DNA of 64,000 nucleotides from Mesotaenium endlicherianum. Its lineage: Eukaryota > Streptophyta > Zygnematophyceae > Zygnematales > Mesotaeniaceae. The notes under the pieces are model-generated. The model did not search any database. It saw nothing but the letters and a program-made list of their open reading frames with translations, and was not told the DNA's origin. Both the position numbers and the translations under genes were made by a program. The DNA is taken from the NCBI GenBank assembly GCA_009602735.1, contig WELA01006444.1, positions 8,688 to 72,687 of the forward strand, read 5' to 3'. Positions 56,628 to 64,000 of this stretch are shown piece after piece; position 1 is the stretch's first letter; every line of letters starts with the position of its first letter.

Positions 56628-58338
56628 NNNNNNNNNNNNNNNNNNNNNNNNNNNNNNNNNNNNNNNNNNNNNNNNNNNNNNNNNNNNNNNNNNNNNNNNN
56701 NNNNNNNNNNNNNNNNNNNNNNNNNNNNNNNNNNNNNNNNNNNNNNNNNNNNNNNNNNNNNNNNNNNNNNNNNNNNNNNNNNNNNNNNNNNNNNNNNNNN
56801 NNNNNNNCCCCCCCCCCTTGCCGGTGGGAGTGCTGGGGGTGCAGGTGCTGGTGAGGCTGAAGAGCGGAGAGCTGAGGCGGCAGTCCCTCGTCACGGCCGC
56901 GTGGGCGTTTGCTGTGGAGGGCCACTACGACGAGGCCCTGACGCCGCTTCTGATGTCTGAGCTGGCGAGCCACGACGACTACTCCTCCCACGAGCTCTGC
57001 CAGCTGTATCAGGTGGTGGCTCGACCACCCTTCGCTTCAAAGCTACATATTGCTTCCTTATTTGGCAGCTAGTACTCCTCGCAGGTGGGTGAATGCCCCC
57101 CGTTACACGTGCAAATCCTACAGGGGTCCAGTAGACCCATTGCTGTGACGACAGCTGGACGATACTTGCTGCGCATATGTTCCCTAGACTGAAGTGCGTG
57201 AGTGGGTTGCGGCGCATTGTTGTGAGGCGATAAATATGAGGGCAGGTGGAGCTGGCGTTGCGACTGGAGGCCAGCGCTCTTCAGCAGCAGCCGATCAAAA
57301 TGCGCGACGCAGAAGCACATGCCTACTTTGCGTCGCTGTGGCGCTCGGGTCATATCAGGCAACAGGCCAAGGTGCCTCCTCGTGCTCCTTGAAGTCGTAC
57401 GCGCATATCTCTGCCCTTTTCCGCAGCCCCTTAAGGCTCAAGGAAGCTGAGAAGTCAGCCGCCTGTGTAATGCTGGGGGGCCCACCTGCATTGGCAGCAG
57501 GCAGTATAATTCTCTGGGCCAAGTTGATTGTGCTCTCTGGGATCTGACGCACGCACCTTACGTTTGTTGGGCGACAGACGTGCTGGGACTACACAAATGC
57601 GGCCGACAAGCGCCAGGTGTCTGGATTCCAGGAGCAGGTGCTGGCCACGTTGGAGCAGACTCAAGTAACCTACGTGGCAGAGTACAAGGACGGAGATTAC
57701 AGCATCGACATAGCCCTCTTCCCAGACGAGACTGGCAAGATTGCGGTGGAGGCAGATGGTCCATCTCATTTCGCTTACAATGGGGACCGCGCCCCGCTGG
57801 GGCCCACGAAGCTGAAGGCTCGCCTGCTTCAGAAGCAAGGGTGGCATGTTGTCCAGGTGATGTGCATCTCTGACTGCACTTGGCACTGCCAAAACGTCTG
57901 GTTTGCCTTTCTGGGTGCATGCAGTTCTTTAAATCTGCGGTGCATATGTGGAATTTCTCTGCTGACAGTGGTTGCCATGTGGTGCAGATCCCATATTTTG
58001 AGTGGGATTCTCTGCGAAGTCAAACAGAACGCTACGAGTACATGAGGGACAAGCTTCTTTCCTACCTGGACATTTCCACATATAGTGGACGAAGCAAAGC
58101 TTCAACATCTCAAGACGCTACACACGTAGGAAGTCCTGAGACGGAGCAGACACCTAGCAATTTGGCTGCTTCTGCTCATGAGGTACCAGTAACTGCAGTA
58201 GCCAAGGACAAGGTTATCGCGCGTAGTGAACGCCTGCTTCTAGCTCGCAGTCCAAAATCTGGACACAAATTGGAGGCACTGCGAAAAGTGGCAAGTCGGA
58301 GAAACTTATCCAGGGATGGCAAAGAGGAAAAAACATAA
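52184..58338 (+). CDS. RAP-domain protein with OPR/FASTK-like helical repeats
   Basis: Twelve exons join in frame: 52,184-52,890; 53,738-53,843; 54,510-54,628; 54,946-55,056; 55,257-55,367; 55,557-55,682; 55,858-55,968; 56,225-56,399; 56,845-57,012; 57,246-57,371; 57,578-57,856; 57,988-58,338. They give about 829 residues. The N terminus is basic and disordered, possibly an organelle transit region. Then come about eight helical repeats of ~37 residues with the pattern WAxAKLGH-APxLxDAIA-------F-PQxLSNxAW, like octotricopeptide and FASTK-type repeats that bind RNA. The RAP domain follows (ADGPSHFAYN, LLQKQGWHVVQIPYFEWDSL), and then a basic tail. RAP/OPR proteins act in chloroplasts or mitochondria on RNA stability, splicing, cleavage or translation. 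The RNA target cannot be told. The start is uncertain: the ATG at 52,184 opens the frame, but a later one or an upstream exon is possible. Confidence 0.87.
53710..53731 (+). repeat. G-run in a RAP-gene intron
   Basis: Two runs of about eight to nine G separated by GT lie just before exon 2. Similar G-rich runs precede several acceptors of this gene (for example near 54,468 and 55,803). Confidence 0.7.
56590..56627 (+). repeat. (CT)n microsatellite at an assembly gap
   Basis: Pure CT repeat running into the N gap, inside the intron between RAP exons 8 and 9. Its length is unknown because of the gap. Confidence 0.9.
56628..56807. other. Assembly gap (180 N)
   Basis: A run of N between a CT repeat and a C-run, wholly within an intron of the RAP gene model. 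An additional small exon hidden here cannot be excluded, though exons 8 and 9 join in frame (phase 0). Confidence 0.95.
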
Positions 58339-59006
58339 TGAAATGTATGTGTAGCAACTACCTTCCTGCTGCAATGAGGCTTCTTTGCAACGAGAAGCCT
58401 TATGAAAGTTTCATTTGTCGATGAGACACAACACGTGTGAAATCGATCAAATTTAAACACTTTGTCAAACTTTGGTTTGCGACATTTCATGTCGCTAACC
58501 TTCAATTTGGATATGCACCCACAATCTATAAGAGTTGACTATATATAAATGCCCTGGATGCTGGTGTGCTTAATCACATGCACAGCAAAGGGCCACGCAT
58601 CCACAACCAAGGTAGAAAGAGCACAGTCCTACTCCATACTGGTTAATAGTATAAGATCCACAATACAAAAAGTACACCTTAGGCTCCTGCTTTCATCAAT
58701 TCCCATCAACTACTCTGTTCTCAAAACACCATGTTGGTACAAACTTCGTACGCTGGTAAAGTCGTAACCATTAGAAGACCATTAAGGTTAAGGCAAGCAC
58801 ACAGACTGTCACAAGAGGACGAGACCTACAAGGAAACCACAAAGCGACAACCTTCAATTACATTCCCATTCCAGCACACACAGACCACACAACTCCTGTA
58901 GTCAACAATGTAGTTAATTACAATATAACAACCGTGTTCCTCCAGAGGTACAACGAGCATAGCAGCTCCAAGAGTCTCTGCCCTACATGGTTGCCACAGC
59001 AAGAGC
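58339..59006. other. Tail-to-tail intergenic region between the RAP gene and RPL4
   Basis: About 670 bp must hold the 3' UTRs and polyadenylation sites of both genes. On the RPL4 strand TGTAA motifs occur near 58,860 and 58,920. No further gene is seen. Confidence 0.5.
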
Positions 59007-61040
59007 TTATTGGCTCACTCCTAGCCACTTGCTGAAGTTGTCAAACTCCACGTAGTCAGAGTCTGAAATCATGGTCTTGTACCATGCAGTGCCCGCAGCC
59101 TTCACCTTGGGGTCCACCACCTTTCCTCCCTGCTCACAGACCCCACCATCCCCTATCAGACATGCAGAGGTGTCGCTAAACCCTTGACCTAGGGCAAACC
59201 TAAGGTGTCAAAGTTCCAGGGAGCAGCTTCACAATGCTAGCCCACCTGCCCACCTCTGTAAACTGCATCCCCACAGCTGACATCCAACTATGATGTCAAT
59301 TGTCTCCAGCAAAGAGAGTAAGATGGCAAGATAGGGCTGTGAGGGCATAGTACCTGGATACCCTTGCGGGCCTGCTCAAGCTTCTCCGCCTTCGACTTCA
59401 TGCGCTCAGCCTGTGCCAGAAGCTCCATGCGCCTTGCTGTCTTTGCGTATGGGTTCAGCTTCAACAACGCACCCAAGTTCTTGAGAGGGTTCTTCTTGAG
59501 CACACGCCTCTTGATGCTCACCTTGGTGGGGCGCACCACACTCTGTTTCCACCAGCAACATAGTAGTAAGCATGTGTTTGCCTTTGCCTTCTAGACTAGT
59601 TCAAAAAATGGCCAAACCCCAAGAAGAAATAACCATCAAATCACGGCCTCCATCCCCGCTTGACTGAAACCAAAACTTCCGAGGGTCCATACTTTGGCAC
59701 TAAAAATATAGCTCACTACGTCCAGATATGGGTCATCCATACATAATCATTTCCTTTTAGGCTCCAACCCCAGGACCTTAGGAACTAGGTTTCAACAGAT
59801 CCTTTGCAGGTGCAGCCATACTATACCTGAATTTCGTCGGAGTTCACGATACGAGCAAGGTCGGAGTTGGCCATGACTGATCTAGGGAGCTTGTAGTTCT
59901 TCTTGGTCTCTGAAACTGTGTCAGTAGAGCCGAAGATGCTGTCGAGTTTTGCAAAAGCGCTCTGTGTCCATACAATCAAGCGGCCAAGGTGACCACCAGG
60001 TGCCAGCTGAAGAAGGTTCAGGCGGTCCACGGAGCACACCTGCATTGCACCTCCACCCAGGAACTAGCGCTGAGCTACAGCATCAATGACCTCCCTTTGA
60101 TGCCAGATGAAACCTTGCACAAATACTTGTGGCTATAGAAAGGGGGTAGGAAAGGAGAAAGTAGCCAACACATGCAAATAGCGAGGTTGTAGATGGTGAA
60201 CCTCCCCTTGCAGCTTACCCTCAACAGCTCTGTAACGAACTAACCATTATCCCAGACAAGCTTCAAGCAACTTAGAGCTTTCTTGGTGTACCCTCAGGAC
60301 CAGTTAAATGAGATATGTGACCCGTTTGTACAAGAGGTAAGTTAATGTACCTCAACCCCAGGAATGTTACGGAAAGCCTTCACCAGCTTTGCACCCTCAG
60401 TGCCGTAGATGACCAGAGGGCCTCTCCTAGACACGTAACGCCTGTTACGCATCTTCCCCTTGCCAGCCCTAACATTCCTGCTAGCCTTGGCCTTCTCTAC
60501 GTCATCAAAGACCCCGAACTTCTTCAACAGCTTGACAGCTCCTGAGGTCTTCTCTACAGCTTCAACCTCGTTGCCGAGAACAAGTGGAACCTCGGGAATG
60601 TTCTCGATGCGATGGCCCCTAGCCATCACCAAAGCGGGAATGGCAGATGCTGCTAGAGCAGAAGCAACAGCATACCGCTTCTGGTTAATGTTGATCTTAC
60701 GGTGCCAGCGCCTCCAGATCTTTGTAGGGGCAAACATGCGACCACCACGGCACATGTTGCCGAAAGCTCCCTGTCCAGCCCTGTGAGTACCACCTCCAGG
60801 AACACGAGGAATACGAGACACGGCACGACCTGTTCCCCATGACTCTGCAGACGTCTGATGTCCTGCTTTCTTACTCACTGCATAGGGCTGACGCTTGTTC
60901 TTGGCCATGTTGGAGTGGACAAAAGCAACAATGTCAGGGCGAATTGGGGCAACAAAGACAGCAGGGAGGGCGGCCTGTGCGGCATCCTTGCCCTCGCCCT
61001 CCACAGGCTGCACAGTAACCAAAGGACGTGCAGCAGCCAT
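59007..61040 (-). CDS. RPL4: 60S ribosomal protein L4 (uL4)
   Basis: Four exons join in frame on the minus strand: 61,040-60,351; 60,039-59,827; 59,542-59,354; 59,129-59,007. They give 404 residues, close to the ~406 of the Arabidopsis protein, to which it is very similar along its length. Landmarks include the start [11 protein letters not shown], the universally conserved loop region ([20 protein letters not shown] and the [18 protein letters not shown] block) that reaches into the peptide exit tunnel, [10 protein letters not shown], and the eukaryotic C-terminal extension ending [17 protein letters not shown]. It is a structural component of the cytosolic large ribosomal subunit. All three introns are phase 0 GT-AG. 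The ATG at 61,040 is chosen because it aligns with plant starts. Transcription probably starts in the 650-bp region shared with the HCF173-like gene. Confidence 0.97.
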
Positions 61041-61686
61041 GGCGACCAATGAACGCTACAAGGCTCGAGCCTTCTAAAAGAGGATCGCAAACGGTGCTCT
61101 CGCCGCTTTTGCTCGTCATGGACCTCCTAAACCCGTCTCGTCGTCGAAACTGGTCGAAACCCCTCCAAGACGAAGTGTCGGTGACGACGCTCGTCAATGT
61201 CTTCTTACATGTACACGAGCATCATCATGGCCCATGCTTGACTTTACGACACTTGAGTTATGTCCAAACTATGTCACTAACTTCAAGTACCAGTAGTCTC
61301 CACGCGCGCGACGAGATATATGTTTCCCTTTGATAGATATATCAATAAAAACATAAAATCATCAGAAACACGTAGTCGCGAACTCGAAAGCATGGTACTT
61401 TTTCTGGTTAAATTTGCATACTGACGTGGCTTTTTGTGGACCTCCCTGCGGTCTCACTCTGCCTTCTTCATTCTGGCCCTCTAGTCTCTGGCTAAGAACG
61501 GGTAACCATCTGCCTGGCAGAGGTTCACTCGACTGCATAGGTTCGCTTTGCACCTTGTAGCTGTTTAGTAAGCTTTTACTTACTTTAGGGGCGGGCTTTT
61601 CACACATTGCTTCGTTCCTGCTGTGCGAAAATCGCTTAAAAGCTGCAAAGTCATCTGCATTGCCGTGGAAGTAGCATTGGCGGGAT
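61041..61686. promoter_or_regulatory. Shared head-to-head promoter region of RPL4 and the HCF173-like gene
   Basis: 646 bp separate the two start codons, which point away from each other, so both promoters and 5' UTRs must lie here. I see no clear TATA box or known element. The stretch from 61,300 to 61,360 is AT-rich. Bidirectional activity is an inference from geometry. Confidence 0.5.
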
Positions 61687-64000
61687 ATGGCTGGTGTAGC
61701 AGTCACATGCAAGTGCAGCATTCATGCTGTCAATCACTTGCTTGTTCCGCCTTCCAATTCCTGGAAAACTGCCGTGTCGACCCGGATTGCGGCAATCCCG
61801 TCACATTCACGCGTAGGGGCCAGCTCTGAGAGTAGAAGCTCTTCACTTGTAAGCTCTCAATTGTGGGGGCAGCAGTTGTCGAATGCACGGAGTAACGGGT
61901 CTCCTCCAAGTATCTCAAGTAGCAGCAGCAAGATAAGGAGTAGGCCCCATGTGAAGGCTACAGGTGAGGTTGAGGAAGCACCTAAAACCACGTCCAGCGA
62001 TAGGAAGGAAGACATCAATGCGGACCCGGTCGTGCCATCGTCGAACAGTAAGAGCAGTACAGGAAGCGGCAGTGACGTGATCATTGAAGGAGAGTCTCTG
62101 GGTGCCACACTAAAAAAGACTAGGAGCAGCATGGGAGGCACAGAGCAGCAAAAGTTGTCAATAGATGACGTGAATCCAGTCGGATTGGGGAGGCGATCCA
62201 GGCAGCTGTTTGACGACGTGTGGAGGCGCCTGACTCAGTTGGGCCAGCTCACGCAGTCTCCCCTTGAGGAGGAGTACGAGATCACCCAGGGACCCAATTG
62301 CGACTTCACCACACCAAATGCCGAGTACACGACTGTGCTGGTCGCTGGAGCCACGGGAAGAGTTGGCAGGGTGCTTCTCCGGAAGCTTCTGCTTCGTGGC
62401 TACACCGTGCGGGTATGGCTGCAGCCTTAGCATCCCCTGCTACTCAGTCTCAGGTTCTGCCACTGCTCAGCAGACCGTAAGGAATGCCTTCATGCGGGCG
62501 CAGCGCCGGTGCAGCGCAGCTTCATAAATTCTTGCTAGTGCCACTGCTTGTGTAGTGAACGTCGTCCCAAAACAGGGGGGATGCTCCTTGGTTGCGGGGA
62601 AAGGGGAGTAGCCATTTGAGGAAGCGAGGAGCTAGTGGGCCAGCCCTCCTACTCTTCACCTTGTGCTTCAGCTTCAAAAGGCCAGCGTTCAGTGTGCGTG
62701 CAGAATGGCTGAGGCAGTCCAGTTACTCAGGTGAAGCTGTGAGCTAGAGTCCTGCAAGATACATCAAGGGAGGGGCGCGGGGGGGGGGNGATCATGCGTT
62801 CAAAAATAATGTGTACAGTTGTACTCATGAATATGCCAGACACATATGCACCTTGAGCATGAAACAAGTGCCAACATGCAGGTAAATTGACAGTATAATG
62901 AGATACAATTGTTTACGCATGGTCTACATCAAGCTGCAATTACTACATCTAGTAAGAGTACACAGCAGCCAAATCTAATATTTACTAAAGACTTTGGTGG
63001 ACCAGTATAGAGTAGACGTGCACAACTGCATTGCATCCAGCAATTGATGGCAATGACTATGGTGCAACCCAGTCCCAGCTGCAAAGTATGCTGAAGCTGA
63101 GGTCGTGTACAAGATTGCACAATTTCTCCACAATATTTGTAGGTGCAGACCAGCCTCCTGACTGCTTATTCCAACCGATAAATGGCAAAGAAAGGCAAAG
63201 TAGTACCAGTAGAATTAGACTGCACCAGCCGGCTGCAGGCACAAGCCTCCCAAAAATCAGAAAAAGACTAGGAGGGAGCTTAAAGGGCGGAACCAGAAAG
63301 GGGGGGTGGGCGACGGGAAGTGAGGAAGGGGGGGGGGAGTCACGGAAGGGGCTGCCGGCTAAAGATGGGACTAGCACCCTGGCCCTGCCATAAGAGCTGC
63401 CACACGCTCCAATTGAGAATGCACCTCGGTTGTGGGCTCTAAAATATGGCCGCCCTTGCTGCAGCCCAAAGGATACTCAGGGACAGGGCATGGAGGAATA
63501 ACGCACGTGGGCCATTCGGCCCCTTACCTCCTCGTAACCGCCGAGACTCCACTTCCACATCGAACCAGCAAGCATCCTGTCGAAACCGGTGGTGCTTTCT
63601 TGTGAGGCTTGCTGAGGCCCCCAGCACGACTTCCGGGTGCCTACTCATGTTCCGGGTGCCTACTCATGGGGTTGTTCTGAAAGAAAGGAGGATTGTGTGT
63701 GTGTGTGTATGTGCGTGCACGTGTGAATGTGTGCGTATGCGCGCGCATGCTCCCGTGTGTCCGCGTATGCGCGTGTGTGCGCGCGCGCATGCGTGCCTGC
63801 CGGCGTGCAGGCGCTGGTGAGGAACTCGAGTGCGGAGATTCTGGAGAAGCTGCCGCGCGCCGTCCAGGTGGTGGAGGGCGACTTGAGCGATCCGGCCGCT
63901 CTGCAGAAGGCCATCGTGGGGTGCAACAAGGTCATCTTCTGCGCGGGGGCGCGGTCCACCATGGCCAACGACCTCAACCGCGTGGAGCATCACGGGGTGG
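61687..64000 (+). CDS. HCF173: HCF173-like plastid psbA translation factor (5' part, runs off the window)
   Basis: Exon 1 (61,687-62,412) and exon 2 (63,811 onward) join at phase 0. The first ~130 residues are Ser-rich and probably include a plastid transit peptide. Then come a helical block resembling plant HCF173 (RRSRQLFDDVWRRLTQLGQL) and an atypical short-chain dehydrogenase fold with a GATGRVGR dinucleotide loop, continuing as LRGYTVR|ALVRN, VVEGDLSDPAALQKAI and KVIFCAGARSTM. In Arabidopsis HCF173 binds the psbA 5' UTR and activates translation of the D1 protein of photosystem II. The later CIA30-type part expected in this family lies beyond the window. Other NmrA-like SDR proteins are possible, but the block before the Rossmann fold favours HCF173. 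Confidence 0.82.
62413..63810 (+). other. Large first intron of the HCF173-like gene
   Basis: A 1.4-kb GT-AG intron. It contains a G-run with a single N at about 62,789, another G-run near 63,330 and a TG/CG-rich alternating stretch at 63,690-63,800 right up to the acceptor. Short open frames inside it have no recognisable protein features. Confidence 0.7.

Noticed and set aside
57857-57987. Retained-exon reading of the last RAP intron, because GCATGTTGTCCAG and GCCATGTGGTGCAG look alike at its two ends
   Set aside because: Splicing removes 131 bp in phase 0 and restores the RAP motif HVVQ|IPYFEWDSL. The likeness is short and may be chance.

Overview
The window reads as nuclear DNA of a green alga or early-branching streptophyte. 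The evidence is a plant-type 60S ribosomal protein L4, an HCF173-like plastid psbA translation factor, a COR413-type membrane protein, a RAP-domain protein with organellar OPR-like repeats and a proline-rich, pherophorin-like secreted protein. Genes carry many short GT-AG introns, and GT/CA-rich and C-rich simple repeats are common. I cannot name the species from sequence alone.

Layout. Bases 1-31,165 are a nest of Ty3/gypsy chromovirus-type LTR retrotransposons, treated here as fossils. Copy A (minus strand, 337-6532, running off the left edge) and copy C (plus strand, 7030-31,165) are broken. Copy B (minus strand, 7392-16,186) looks whole and sits inside the 5' LTR of C. A solo LTR of another family (20,748-21,492) and a nearly fresh element of a second gypsy family, D (21,723-28,402), sit inside the pol region of C. 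Three of these insertions have visible 5-bp target duplications. A/B/C carry an unusual third ORF between pol and the 3' LTR. In B and C it is preceded by a good branch point and a splice acceptor one base before its ATG. An older LTR scrap follows at 31,227-31,616.

Bases 33,759-41,812 hold a multi-exon gene for a large secreted wall-type protein (signal peptide, EGF-like module, beta-helix, tandemly duplicated proline-rich exons, Cys-rich C terminus). Bases 42,000-48,200 are mostly simple repeats and unassigned sequence.

The right part is ordinary gene-dense host DNA. A six-exon COR413-like gene (48,244-50,569, +) is followed by a twelve-exon RAP/OPR-like gene (52,184-58,338, +). RPL4 (61,040-59,007, -) is tail-to-tail with the RAP gene and head-to-head with an HCF173-like gene (61,687 to beyond the right edge, +). 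The reading frame closes across every splice junction of the COR413, RAP and RPL4 models, and across the one HCF173 junction visible. The RAP protein and HCF173 both point to organelle RNA control, but nothing in the sequence shows that these neighbours act together.
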